From Diphasiastrum complanatum (taxonomy: Eukaryota > Streptophyta > Lycopodiopsida > Lycopodiales > Lycopodiaceae): a stretch of DNA of 64,000 nt. The DNA is taken from positions 30,405,410-30,469,409 of the forward strand of contig CM055107.1 of the NCBI GenBank assembly GCA_029204225.1, in the 5' to 3' direction. The position numbers were made by a program, and so were the translations under genes. This document shows, one piece after another, positions 44,065 to 55,469 of this stretch; the stretch's first letter is position 1, and every line of letters begins with the position of its first letter. Under the pieces are notes generated by a model. The model did no database searches. It was not told the DNA's origin and saw only the letters and a list, made by a program, of their open reading frames with translations.

Positions 44065-45185
44065 ATGAAAAGGTTGAACGATGTTATGTTGCCAGAGTCT
44101 AGCAAGCTAGATGGTACAGACTACAACATATGGAAGTTTAAGATGCAGAATATTCTATAAGGTCGACAATATTGGGATATCATCATAGGTGCTGAGATAC
44201 CTCCTACTATAGACAGGGATTTGCGAGAATATCATAAGTGAAGGAGAAAAGCACATCATATCATCAACTTGTCTATAAAAGATATGATTATACCTCACGT
44301 CAGAGATGCTACTAGACCCAAGGAGGCTTGGGATATTCTAAAGAATATGTATGCAATCCTATAGTACCTTCACCTTCAATAGTGTGAGTACTATTGTCAC
44401 CAAGATGAACAAATTTATTCGTGTTGTAAGGAGTGTAGGAGTTGAAGATCTCACGTTGATTGGTCATATGTTGAGTTGCTCCAGAATCAAGAAACCATGA
44501 GTCATCAAAAAATGCGCTTTGATCTTTGACCATAAATGCGCCTTCATCCACTTCGACCTGGGAAGATGATGAAACTATGTTTGCTTGTTGATCAAGTTGC
44601 TTGGCTGCGTTTTTCGCTTGGAGAATCAGGCAATCCTTGATCTCATGGTTATTGCGCTTGCAATACCTGCAAAACATCTTCTTCTTTGATTGTGGATCTG
44701 ATGATTGTGCTTGACTTTGAGTCTATTTTTGATTTCTCGAATCTTGTTCTTGATCATACGTTATAGATGGGTACATGTGAATCAATAATGGACTACTTTA
44801 CTTGGGTGAAAGATCTGAGAGGGCAGCTTATTGCCGTTCGAGAAAGTTTTCCGGATTTAGTGTTGGTATCTATCATGCTTAATAGTCTACCTTTGGCTTA
44901 TCAGTACGATGATGTTGTCATTACGGGAATCAAGGCCTTCTTTTGATGAGTTGAATGCTATACTATATAGGAGGGAGTGAAGTGACAAAATATTGTCAAC
45001 AAGGACAATTTCAAGGAGCAGACATTCCTAGCAAAGAAGCAAGAGCAATGTTCCAAGAAGGGTGGCAAAGGGAAAAAGAAGAAGAAGAAGTAGAAGGACC
45101 AGGAAGGAAATGAATCAGATCAATCCGAAGATGGAAGGAAAGCAATTCGAAAGGGGAAGTGCTTTATTTGCGGAAAAAGAGCTTT
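44065..45185 (+). pseudogene. Copia C gag, split by a reverse-oriented block
   Basis: ATG 44065 opens MKRLNDVMLPESSKLDGTDY followed by a Copia gag N-terminus (WKFKMQNIL, KEAWDILKNMY) with in-frame stops. It is cut at about 44355 and resumes at about 44766 (ESIMDYFTWVKDLRGQLIAV). It ends with a Lys-rich tail and half a knuckle, CFICGKRALSHQDEG. About 20 residues expected between the halves are missing. Confidence 0.82.
44312..44765 (-). pseudogene. Copia zinc knuckle and protease, reverse orientation
   Basis: A minus-strand frame encodes a complete CX2CX4HX4C knuckle, CRYCKRNNHEIKDC, then a linker and an intact Copia protease start, SWFLDSGATQHMT, with VHLGDNSTHTIEGEGTIG. The last dozen codons are antisense of Copia C gag, so the junction is near 44356. 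The other junction is near 44765. The knuckle differs from that of Copia C, so this is a piece of another Copia rather than a simple inversion. Confidence 0.85.
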
Positions 45186-46207
45186 GTCTCATCAAGATGA
45201 AGGATAATGAAGTAGTAGCTGAGAGCATACTTGCAGGAAGGTTGTACAAACTTCAGGCTCAGGTGGTGGGTCATCATGCAACTGTTGCAGATATTGGATC
45301 AATGAGTAAGTTATGGCATGAAAGGTTTGGACATCTAAATTACAAAAGTCTACAAGTCTTGAGGAAATAGAACATGGTTACAAGTTTATCTCAAGTTGTT
45401 TTTGATCACAAGGTTTGTGAGATTCAGGGCAAGAAATGTTCTAGAACTTGTTCATACAGATTTGGGTGGTCCTATGAGAACTCAGTCTTATGGGGGAGCA
45501 AGTTACTTCATGGTGTATGTTGAAGACTATTCTAGGAAGACGTGGATTTATTTTCTCAAGAATAAGGATGAAGCATTCAAGTATTTCACATGGTTTGAGA
45601 CACAGGTGGAGAAAGAAATAGATACACAAATCAAGATACTTCGCTCGGATAAAGGGGGAGAGTATCTTTTTATGGAATTTTAGGTGTTTTGCAAGGATCA
45701 TGGTATAAAGAGACAATTTGCAAGCACAGACACACCTCAACAAAACGAAGTTGCAGAAAGGAAGCAGCGTCTATTGTGGAAACTGCGAGGAGTATGCTTA
45801 AAAGTAAGAATCTTCAAAACATGTTTTGGGGTGAAGTAGTTAAGACAACGGTTTATCTTTTGAATTGAAGTCCTACAAAGGTTGTAGAGAATCGGACTCC
45901 GGAGGAAGCTTACATGGTGATGGGACAAAAACCTGATGTGAGTCGTTGGAGGGTTTTTGGAAGTATTGCATATGCTCACATACCTAAGGATTCAAAGAGC
46001 AAATTGGATTCAAAGGTGACCAAGTGTTTATTTCTTGGATATGATAGTCAAGAGAAGGGATACAAGTTTTATGACTTGGAGGGTAAGAAAGTCATCATAA
46101 GCAGGGATGTGATCTTTGATGAGGATGGATCTTATAAACATATAGAGATATCTTATGATAGCAAGCAAGATGGAGGAATTCCTATCTTGTGTGATGAGTC
46201 ATTATAG
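45186..46207 (+). pseudogene. Copia C Gag-pre-integrase and integrase
   Basis: LAGRLYKLQAQVVG and LWHERFGHLNYKSL (Gag-pre-integrase). Integrase has Asp in ELVHTDLGGPM and LRSDKGGEY; the Glu region TPQQNEVAERK keeps the catalytic Glu, but the Gly before it is Glu. Stops at about 45368 and 45681 and a frameshift at about 45770 break it. The tail frame (45914-46207) holds RWRVFGSIAYAHIPK and SRDVIFDEDG. Protease lies nowhere on this strand. Confidence 0.87.
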
Positions 46208-46359
46208 GAACCTGAGTCAGCACGTCGCCTACACCAATCCAAGTACCTAGAGTGCCCATTGATGAGAAAGGAAAAAGGAAGGAGAGATCAAGTACATCGG
46301 ATACTTATTTACCGCCTAGTTCACCAAGCAGGAAGCATCCTACATCAGATACTTGAAGA

Positions 46360-46671
46360 TTGCTTAGATGGTGCTATGAAACCATCAAGGATAGTGTCAT
46401 TTTGGAACAGGGAGAGTCTAGTACACCGGCAACTAGGAGATCCGATAGACGTGAAAAGCAACATGAAGATAAGGATCGACAGGAGGATCATCATAAGGAT
46501 GGAGATGTACACTTTGCTTACATGGAAATCAAGGATCCAAGGGAAGTGGAGTCTACAGAAGAGCAAGTTGCGGATATCTTTACCAAAGGGCTTGGCAAAG
46601 AAAAGTTTCAAAAGTTTAGAGAACTTCTAGAAGTAAGAGATAACAAAGTAAACATTAAGGGGGAGTGTTAG
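46360..46671 (+). pseudogene. Copia C pol C-terminal tail
   Basis: After a linker (RRSDR), the sequence jumps to YMEIKDPREVESTEEQVADI and FTKGLGKEKFQKFRELLEV, the end of Copia RNase H. RT and the catalytic part of RNase H are deleted (in frame). The polypurine tract ATTAAGGGGGAG (46654-46665) follows. Confidence 0.85.
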
Positions 46672-47318
46672 GAATTAATGTTTAATTTGTACCCCTAATG
46701 CATAGAACCCACGGTTCCAAGAATCGTGGGTCCCAAGAATTGTGGAGTGAACTGTACCACGGTTCATAAACCATGGTACGGTTCATGCAATTAATTAATT
46801 AATTTTTTTTTTGCCCTTTTCTCCCAAAACCCATGGTAAAAAAAATAATCGATTAATTAATCAATCCATGGTTCCACGATTCATGGTCCCAAACTTTATG
46901 AACGGTATGGTTCCAAGAACCGTGGTGAACAGTGGACGGTTCACCAGTACTATGCCCTATTGTTAGTTTGGTTATGCTTGCGTGCTATTATAGGGATAGG
47001 TGGGTGCACTAGTTCTAGGATAGAACTTGGTTTTATTACTTGGTAAATCGTTATGGGTCTTTACCCAAAATAGTTAGCAATAATAGCAACAATCAACTTT
47101 TTGCCTTTAGCTTTTGGTTTTTGCATTTGGCTTTTCACAAGCTACAGAGAAAGTACTTAAGTAGGCTGGCGCCCCACCATAGATTCATTCCATTGCATAG
47201 ACCTTTGCTCATTCGTCTATAATCAGAGTTGTCTTAATCTCTTATGCTGGTCTTGGTGTGTGTGAGTGCTACTATGATTAGTTAACTCCTATTTATATTT
47301 GTGGATCAAATTTTGACA
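46666..47318 (+). repeat. 3' LTR of Copia C, interrupted by a MITE
   Basis: TGTTAGGAATTAATG to TTTTGACA. Without the 254-bp insert and its duplication the LTR is about 391 bp. A roughly 35-bp stretch present in the 5' LTR is missing at about 47005. Confidence 0.9.
46701..46954. mobile_element. MITE with CATAG termini and 8-bp target duplication
   Basis: Left end CATAGAACCCACGGTTCC and right end (reverse complement) CATAGTACTGGTGAACCGTC share CATAG.AC and a GAACCGT-like core. Flanks CCCTAATG (46693-46700) and CCCTATTG (46955-46962) form an 8-bp duplication with one mismatch. Internally it is rich in repeated ACCATGG/CCACGGTTC phrases, some inverted, and has no ORF. Length and 8-bp duplication suit a hAT-derived MITE, although the terminus departs from the usual hAT consensus. 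Confidence 0.8.
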
Positions 47319-47323
47319 CACAT

Positions 47324-48480
47324 GTGACGACCAAGTCACAAATAAATGGTTATATCAAGCACAAATGTCCAAAGGCCCTCTTGGGATTGGGCACACGGTT
47401 ATCTCAAATTCCAAGTGGAATTGGCCTTAGTCTAAGCTCACTTATCATTTGTGAACCAGAAAGTTAAGTAATACTGGCAATGGCTAGTTTCAACCTGTAA
47501 ATAGGGATGCCATCATTTCAATTGAATTTGTTCTCGATGGGGATCTCTTCTAACTCCAATTATTCATTTCCTATTTCTAAATTTGTCATGGTAAGGGAAG
47601 TGGTTGAATCCTTCTTTAAGTGACCGAAAAGATTTTATAAAGGGGGGAAGTGACATGATAATTGGAGTTAGGACTAGTACCACGGAAGACGAAGGTATTC
47701 CCGAGAACCTTCCATAGTACCTTTTGATGAAATCCAGAGTTGAATGTTTGGAATAAGTCAATGGACGAATTAGAGGATTTAGAATAAATCTCTAATTGGA
47801 CAATTAATTTAAATAATGAAAACAAATTATCCTTATGAAATTCTTTATCAACCAAGTTATAGTCATCAATAATTTTAGGGATGGCAAAGGCATTGAGAAT
47901 AATGGGTGAACTGCAATTCTAATCACATTACTAGGAGTTAGTAACAATAAGCTTGTCTCATGAACTAGGAGACTCTAATTGGCAAGGGATACACATAGCT
48001 TGTCATTTTTGAGCTAGGGATTAATGTGATAAGGATCTTGGTAGGATTCTTCTATTTATGTGTATCCCATTGCCTAAGGGATGTATTGAGGATGTGCTGA
48101 TCCTAAATAATTTTCTATAGTAGACCTAAGAGACGGTTTCTTTGGGGTTATGGTGGTAAAGGCGTGACTTGCACTATATTGTTATAGGGCTATCTAGATG
48201 GATCATTTAATCTCGAATCTCTGGATGACTATATCATGAAGCTGAGGATCTTCTTGGAGGAAGAACCTATAGAAGAGCTATGAAGTTGTCAATATGACGA
48301 AAGAAAACAGTTTCTTTTTCAGATGGAGTTTGTAAGTCACATCTCTAATCTCATAGAGAGTCCTTAAAATATCCCAGCTTCCTATGCAGATCTGGTGTCA
48401 GAGATCTGGGTGTCGTTTATATTCAGTGTGATGAAGGCAAACATTTACCATCTTTTTGCTTCCATTTGGAAACAGAAGCT
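47324..48480. other. Unassigned DNA
   Basis: Only small ORFs. A stretch at 48.2 kb (NLESLDDYIMKLRIFLEEEP in the plus frame) looks protein-like but is too short to assign. Confidence 0.3.
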
Positions 48481-48729
48481 TCATTAATTTGAGGTTTAAC
48501 CTTTGTGCCTTCAAACTACTCCCCATAAATCTTTTGCTAGCAGCAATTTCCACATTTAATAGTTTTCTTCATCAAGCTTGTCAATGACAGCTATATTGGA
48601 TGAAGAATCCATTGTGAAAATAAAAACTTGATAAATATGGAGTATTAGGCATCAAAAGATAGATTGAGAAATCAGTATTATCAAATCCGCTTGATAGAAA
48701 TCAAACGTTGTAACTTTGTTTTGATACCA
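48480..48729 (-). pseudogene. Copia 5' end: primer site and gag start, minus strand
   Basis: Minus-strand TGGTATCAAAAC (plus 48718-48729) resembles the iMet primer site. About 120 bases downstream a frame opens MDSSSNIAVIDKLDEENY, stop, then MWKLLLAKDLWGVV, the Copia gag N-terminal signature. The remaining gag-pol is absent. Confidence 0.72.
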
Positions 48730-48731
48730 TC

Positions 48732-49700
48732 TCGCAGATTGGGAACAAAGATCAATCTGAAACTGACAGATGGAGTGAAAGATACTGTGCAACATTGAGT
48801 TCAGATTGTTGCAGGAGCAAACTTAGTTTGATTCAACAATACCTGATGCTTCAAGATGAAAACGACTACCTGCGATACAATCTGATTGCAAATAGTAGCA
48901 AGCATACATTAGTCATTATAATTGACCTGAGCAAAACCATGAAAATGGTTATGCAAGCAGATTAAAATAGATTGTGAGAAAAATGAGGAAGCTGCACAAC
49001 TCTGATTGATCAAAAATTGACTTGAATAAGTCTAAAAAACTCTGATTGGAAAAGCGCAGGAGTACAGAAGCTCTCTACTGTTCATTTCAAAAATTCTAAG
49101 TGAATCATTAATTATAAATACAAGATTGTAACTAACGAGTATGTCAAGCAGTGCTACTTGTAGGTCATTACTGAGTTGTACTCCCATCTGGTTCCTTGAC
49201 TTCTTTGTAGAAGACTCATGTACATTTCTTGTGAGAAGAAGGCTGTTTTTGCTGAGCTTTTTGTGAAGTTTTGCATAATCTTGGTCTGAAATTGTTATAT
49301 ATCATCGGCTTCTTGTCCTCTTCTATTTTTGATTGTCTATGTGATCGATGCTGCTATCTAGCAAGGTTGAGGTGCTCATTGGGCTCATAGAATCGGTTAA
49401 GCAGTCAAAATCTTTCAAACAGTTATGGATTTTAGTCTGCTTTTGTTAGCAGTAAGGACTCCAGCTCAAAGGATGCTCTCACCTTGCTCCGGATGTTGCA
49501 GTTTGATTCAATACATCTGAAACCACAGTAATGATTTTCAAATCAAAGTTTATGCAAGTTGCATCTTCTTTCTGTGTTGGACCTTTTGAGTGACTCCTAT
49601 ATGCGCTGCCGAGAGCTTATGAAGAGATCTCTGTATTTTTTCTTTTTTGTTCGATATCTCTTATTGTACAAATCAGTATTGAAATTTTACGGTTGCCCTT
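48732..49700 (-). repeat. Probable 5' LTR of the minus-strand Copia (extent uncertain)
   Basis: Sequence adjoining the primer site should be LTR. No partner LTR exists in the window, so the outer end is unknown; no coding signal between here and the exon at 49786. Confidence 0.4.
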
Positions 49701-49785
49701 GTTTCTATATTGTTACGCTGACTGTTTAGAGTAAGGCAATAGGAATTTGGGTTGGTGTTCAGATTCTTTTGATTCCCTCTATTAG

Positions 49786-49898
49786 GGAAGATGTAGTGGC
49801 CCAAGAAGGAAAACTTCAAGCAATACTGCAGCAGGGCAACTCGAGCGCCGTTTATGACATCAGCAGATCCTTAACTGTTCAGGAACGTGCAACAATAG
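49786..49898 (+). CDS. Candidate exon of an unrecognised host gene
   Basis: Preceded by an acceptor-like CTATTAG; open frame EDVVAQEGKLQAILQQGNSS AVYDISRSLT split across the phrase, helix-rich. A possible GC-type donor (ATAG|GCAAGT) follows; GT alternatives are weak. With that donor the phase does not fit the next candidate exon, so an exon may be missing between them or the boundary is wrong. Function unknown. Confidence 0.4.
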
Positions 49899-50175
49899 GC
49901 AAGTGTTTCTTTTTTCCCAACCAAGTACCTGTAATCAAAAGTTCGTGCACGCAGGTATTTGCAGTAGCTAAATAGAATTCAACTGCAGCATGCACGAACC
50001 ATTCCAGATTTACCTAGGAAGCACCAAAACTAGTCCTAGGGTGTTCGAAGTAGCTCCTATGCAAATTTAAAAGCAACACTAGCTGGGCTCTGTACTAAGT
50101 AATCATCTGAGACCTCCTATGCTTCATGTGAGACACAGTTCTTCAGCCTTGAGGTCATGATGTATTTCGTGATTT

Positions 50176-50362
50176 CTGCAAAAGATCAATGAAATGGAGA
50201 CGAAGGTCCAAATACATGTCAAATGAATGTGACAAGGCAAGTATGATCACTGTTGCAGAACGAGCTGAGGATCCTCCTGCCCCAGTAGCTACTGGAGCTT
50301 GTACGATAAATGCTACTGCGTTATCAGAAGACGAAGAGATGAATGCTCGAAAGCCCCTGCTA
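50176..50362 (+). CDS. Candidate exon of the same unrecognised gene
   Basis: The frame SMKWRRRSKYMSNECDKASM, then ERAEDPPAPVATGACTINAT and EDEEMNARKPLL ends at a perfect donor CTA|GTAAGT (50363). The start is estimated at CTGCAAAAG|A. A basic cluster (KWRRRSK) is followed by acidic and Pro/Ala-rich sequence. No domain recognised; the clean frame and donor support a real exon. Confidence 0.5.
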
Positions 50363-50530
50363 GTAAGTATAGCTGATAGTAAATGCTTTGGTTTTCTCTT
50401 GTGATGAGAGAGGAATTGATGGTTCTTAGCTCTTTCCATCTGTCAAGGAAGGTTTCTAAAGAAAAACTTGTGGTATTGGAGCATCGCCCTTGCTGTGTCT
50501 TTATGTGAACAGCTTCTGCCTTTGTTGCAG

Positions 50531-50569
50531 GTTGATTCTGAGGAGCCTTCCAACAGCAGTTTTTTACAG
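50531..50569 (+). CDS. 39-bp microexon, phase 0
   Basis: TTGTTGCAG precedes and GTAGG follows. The 13 codons VDSEEPSNSSFLQ join in phase to ...ARKPLL of the previous exon. Consensus splice signals on both sides and an exact multiple of three support it. The following exon was not found. Confidence 0.5.
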
Positions 50570-53440
50570 GTAGGAATCGTTTCAGACATTCAAAAATTAT
50601 TTTGGCAGGATTAATTTGTATTCAGCTTAAATGCAGTAATGTATTTGTGGGTACCCCTAATGACTGCTGCTTTTGGGCTTAGTCCAAACCAAACTCTTTC
50701 GAAATGTTGTATTTTGTTATCATAGAAACTAAAAGTTGTTACCATGCAGATCTCTCGCATATTCACATACTTGGGCAGGAGGGCAGAGGAGGAATGTTCT
50801 CCGTTGTACATTTGTATAGTATTTATCTGTTTTGTGGTTTTCATTATGTTAATTTTGAGTATATTCAAAATAACCTAGTGTTTGATAACTTCCAGTGTAA
50901 ACCTTTTCAATGTATCTTCCACTGGTCATGTGCCTATTGGCTTTCAAATAAAGAGCAGATTTTATTGAGATTCTAATTAAAATCTCCTATCATTGTGTAA
51001 GAAGAACCTCAAGGGTGTAGCCATTACCACAGCTAAGGTTATAAGTTGCAATGACATTTCTCCCCAGTAGCTTCTAGGTCGTCTGAAATTTTTGGGTTTC
51101 ATTCTACCACTAAAGTAAAGTAATTATTCTAAAATAATTTGCTACTTTGATTTCCGGTTTGATTCTTAGGCCATTTATTTGTGAGCATATGCAGTTTTTC
51201 CATTCGAAGGAACTAGAAGTCTCATAAAATCCTCCAAAAGTTCATTCACTTTCAAAGATACCATTTCATTGGACCTTGGTAAGTCCACACAAAGAAATGA
51301 CTAAAATGTACTTAGAGCATGGTGATCAAGCACATACAAGGGTATTTTGTTTGTTGTTAAGATGCAAGCTTGTCAGATTTTATTTCTCATGATTGAAGAA
51401 TTGTCCATCCATAAGCATCAAATTAGCATGGTAAAGCAAGAAATCAATAAAATAGGTAAAGAATAAAAAAATAAGATAAATTATCAAAAGCTTCACCAAA
51501 TTAATTGACCATTCATCACATAAGGGTCTTTTGATAGAGCGCGATCAAGCTCTCATGTGTAAGTTGGCATATGAACCACCAAAAGCCATACCTCTCAAAA
51601 AGAGAATTTACCAAATCTCATAAGAAAGAATTGGAATCTAATGAATATAGAATAGCCCCAAAATTTAGCACAACTTGAGCTATCTATTGTGGTCCTTGTG
51701 TCTACAATATGAATTCGGGACCTTATTAAGCATAATTAGGCCTTCACTACAATTCAATATTGAGGTGGATGTCTAATATAAATTTTTAATTATTGTTTTA
51801 TCCACGGATGAGAGTTACGAATAGCAATAGGACTAGCAACATTTCCAATAGGCTATTGTACATCAATACTTCGCATTTGTAAAGCATCATTAGACTTTTG
51901 TTCACCATACACATACCACTAATATGTTGTCCATTGGTCCATTGCAAGTAGTTGTCCCTTATAGTTTCAAGTTGTAGGCACCACTTCTTGCTCATTATTG
52001 TAGTTGACTTGACCCTTATTCTAATTTTATTTTTTTAGCAATTGGAGTTTGTAGAGGAATAATGGTATTATTGTAAAATATTTAAAGTGGCAACTAGTCT
52101 ATGTGATATAGTAATCAACATAGATTCAAAATGAATGATCATCATTCCAAGCATTTTCTCGCATCTCCATTCTAAATCTTTTGGCAATCATTGCCTAGTT
52201 TGTTTTTTTGGTTTTGCACTTCAAATAACAGTCAAAACTTTGTCTAAATTAGCGAAAACCTTATTGAATATTTCTTCCACCCAATATTCACCTCAATTGT
52301 AGTAGAATCTTTCGTATGGCATGGCCTTTTATGTCCCATCTTTTAATTAGTGACAATCACTATGGTAATAATACTTTGCACAATGTTGGTTTTGTTGAGC
52401 TTATCATTTTTGCATTTTATTACACAAATCCAAGCTCAAATGGAGAAGTTATGGAGTTTTAATAATTGACAAAATGAAATTCAAACGTGAGAACTTAGAA
52501 ATGGGGCCTTCACAAAAACTCCAAAGCATCTTTGATAATTTTTGGAATCCTAAGCATTTACTCGAAAATAATAATAAATTGTAACAAATTTCAAAAGGGT
52601 CATGAAAACATAAATAAATTGTTATTTCCATGGCTCATCTACATGTGTGATGAAAATTGGAACCGTAAAAAATTAAAATTGCATGCAGAATTATTATTAT
52701 TATTCGCTTACTCGAGAACCTTGGTAAGTGTAAGAGAGGGGCTTTAGGCAAGGTCGACTCGATGATGAAATTGTTGGAAAACTTCAAATTCCATTCGATC
52801 TAGTTGCCTTTATATACATTACTAGCTATTCCATTCAGGTATCCACGGTTCGCAACTCTACAAAGTCAACCAAATCAGTCAAAGAAATGCCAAAGAGTCA
52901 CGACTCGCAAGAGTCTCAACTCGACAATACTTCGACAGTCGACTTGACACTCTTCGGAAGACGTTCAAACCTAACGGCTATCCTTCATGTCTCAAGGACT
53001 ATCTTTACTACTATTGAATGAGACTTCACGTCCATTTAACTATACGATCAGTTGGGAAAAGTGCGGTGCGCGATAGATCGTGATGGGGGCGATAGTACGA
53101 AGTGTTGAATGATACTATCAGACTATCATGTTAGATTAGCACTGCAGAAGACTAACAATAAAAGAGCACCATGTTTAGAATCATCTGTCACAATAGAACC
53201 AATTAATTAATCGATGAGTTAGTAGGTACACAACCATAGTTATAGAATTTGAAGGTGTCAAGGATAGCTGTGATTTTGCACTTCGACTCAGTCGACAAGA
53301 CAAACAAGGAGCATAAAGAGTATTTGATTCACAATTACAAAGTAGAAACAACAATAACCATTCAGACATTCTACAATGATTTGAAGAACAAAGAGTATAT
53401 TAAAATTATGCGAATGTACATGAGATTGTTGTAAGAAAAT
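50570..53440. other. AT-rich intergenic or intronic DNA
   Basis: No domain-bearing ORF in either strand. Candidate ORFs are under 95 codons and have no splice support. May contain introns of the gene at 49.8-50.6 kb. Confidence 0.35.
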
Positions 53441-53689
53441 CATCTTATGAGTAAACAAGCCTAGAAAAACAGCTTAGAACTAGACGATAGTGCTAGGCAT
53501 CTCAACAAATACATTACTGATGCGATATATCTGATCTAATAGATCAATACATCTAAGTTGATCTAACTATGTATATATACACAACTTAGTTACTCTATTA
53601 CACGTATCAGAGCCTAGGTTGATTGCCATAACATTTTCAATTATTTTCTTTTGTTGACACATGGAGCAATTGTCATCTGAAATTTGACT

Positions 53690-54160
53690 CATCGAGCGAT
53701 TCAATGGCAACAACTTTTACATGTGAAAGTATCACATGAAGAGGTATTGTCGGAGAAAGATTTATGGGATGTGGTTGACTGATCTTCAATCCTACCACAA
53801 CAAGATGCTGATCTTATAGCCAAGTGAAAACCCAAACATGGCAAAGCTTTTGCATTAATATCTATGAATAATAGCGAAACATCTAAGCAAGCTTGGGAAA
53901 CTTTCCTTAGTTTGTATGAGACCCAAGATGTTACAACTCGTCTGTTCTTGCAAAAAGAAATTCTTTTCTTATAAGATGTCAAAATCGATTCCTATAAGTG
54001 ATCATGTTAATCACGTTAGATCATTGATTGATCAATTGATGCAGTCGGACCATCCATTGCCAACAATGATGTTTTCATGACTCTCTTAGGATGTCTTCCT
54101 ACTTCCTATGATCATTTGGTCATGTTGATCTCTACACAACCGGATTTAACTATGTAGAAG
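53690..54160 (+). pseudogene. Copia E gag remnant
   Basis: Broken frames: IERFNGNNFYM near 53690, SDHVNHVRSLIDQLMQSDHP near 53995 and a following PLPTMM block match the order of a Copia gag (UBN2 type). Several stops and frameshifts; no zinc knuckle. Confidence 0.65.
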
Positions 54161-54392
54161 GTCACTTCTCCAAGAAGAACTTGGGAATATACTGATCATA
54201 CAAGCAACAAATCATGGAAAACAACAAATCTAATCTCTACTCCACACTAAATTACCCCCCACACATCCATTCCACAAGCAAAAATCACAAACACAAGATG
54301 AATGCATGCAGGCAAAAGAGCAAGAAAAAGGCTAATCTATTCCCCGGCAATGGCACCAAAAAATTATAGCGGCCTAAGTTCACCTGTCACGC

Positions 54393-54647
54393 GTGTCATC
54401 AAGTGAGGCCGAGTACACAGCTCTTACATCTTTCACAAAGGAGATGCTATGGATCAAGAGGATGGTAAGTGATCTTCACTTGCTAGATTTTTCAGAGAGT
54501 CCAATTATCTTTTGTGAGGACATTTCAGCCCAAAGATTGGCAAACAATCCTATCTTTCATGTAAGGAGCAAGCATATTGAGGTGGCATATCACTTTGTGA
54601 GAGAACAAGTCATGGCAAAGGAAGTGGAGCTTCAACATGAAGCATAG
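54393..54647 (+). pseudogene. Copia E RNase H tail
   Basis: 84 codons: SSSEAEYTALTSFTKEMLWI (active-site Glu region), IIFCEDISAQRLANNPIFHV and RSKHIEVAYHFVREQV. In most Copia the third acidic position is in CDNxSA; here it reads CEDISA. The N-terminal RNase H Asp block is absent because of the deletion. Confidence 0.85.
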
Positions 54648-54700
54648 AACATCACTTGGTGTACTATCTAAATCTATGCTAAAACTAGTTGAAGAGGGAG

Positions 54701-55370
54701 TGTGAAAATTGTCAACTAGTCTCGACATGTTATTTGGCATTTTTGGAGGCCAAAATGCCATCTTAACTTAGAGATAGTTTCATATTTGTCAATAGAGCTC
54801 TAAATAGTTTTATTACTATTTTTAGCAAGTACATAATGGATGAGGTCATGTTTGGACCCATTCTAACTGGCTATTTTTGGTACATCGGCATCTAGACTAG
54901 AAATTCTTGGTTTTTGGTTAAGTACCTAGAAGTTGCCATTTTGAGGCATACTTAGAAAAAGTGGCTAAATGACGTATTGGTTATTGTAAATAGTTGTACC
55001 TGCATGGAGAACAATATCATTTGTTGATCATTGATGTGGAGAATTCATCTTTGTTGATTCTATGTCCTTCTCTTATGGTTTTCTCATGATATCTTGAGTT
55101 TCTATGTGTAGAATGTTGATTTTCTTGTTGATCTAGCTTTCACACGTGTGAAGTACTATGATGTACTGTTGTTGTATGGATATGGATAGTACTAAGTCAG
55201 ATCCAAGTGGTTATGATCAAATCTTGATGCATTTCTAAATTCTAGCATGCAAAAAGTTGATTTTTCTATGTTGTAGATGATCTAGATGTGTAATCCAAAT
55301 TGGCTAAAGATCATTTATGGATCAAATGTGTTTTGATCTTTGATTTTTCACAAGATGCAATCTTTGTACT
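54701..55370 (+). repeat. 3' LTR of Copia E (end approximate)
   Basis: Begins TGTGAAAATTGTCAACTAGT after the purine tract; holds the TTTCACACGTGTGAAG palindrome at about 55138-55153. The outer end is uncertain; no duplication was detected. Confidence 0.6.
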
Positions 55371-55469
55371 ATCAGGCAGGTCGTGCATACAATGACTATT
55401 CCACCGATCAAGCCATGACGAAACAACATCAGGATGTCAGCGAAAAGAATTTAGGATTAAACCAAGGAT

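Larger units (their letters stand above)
43808..47323 (+). mobile_element. Copia C with 5-bp duplication CACAT
   Basis: CACAT at 43808-43812 and 47319-47323 flanks an element whose LTRs begin TGTTAGGAATTAAT (43813 and 46666) and end TTTTGACA (47318). Interior in order: gag start, a reverse-oriented foreign block, gag remainder, Gag-pre-integrase and integrase, then a deletion to the RNase H tail and polypurine tract. The 5' LTR lacks its end and primer site. Non-autonomous. Confidence 0.9.
53440..55370 (+). mobile_element. Copia E, internally deleted (Copia A/B family LTR)
   Basis: A variant primer site (TATCAGAGCC at 53605-53614, lacking the leading TGG) follows LTR-end-like sequence. Gag fragments (53.69-54.15 kb) then jump to the RNase H tail (54393-54647), a polypurine tract (GAAGAGGGAG, 54691-54700) and a 3' LTR starting TGTGAAAATTG at 54701. 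The LTR carries CACACGTGTG at 55141 like Copia A and B. Protease, integrase and RT are missing. Confidence 0.75.

Noticed and set aside
44312-44765. Simple inversion of Copia C's own protease
   Set aside because: The reverse block has its own complete zinc knuckle different from the one Copia C retains on the plus strand, so a second Copia source is more likely.
49786-50569. Later exons of the SYP5-like SNARE
   Set aside because: The translations do not resemble the Qc SNARE motif or the SYP5 middle region, and strand and phase alone are not evidence.
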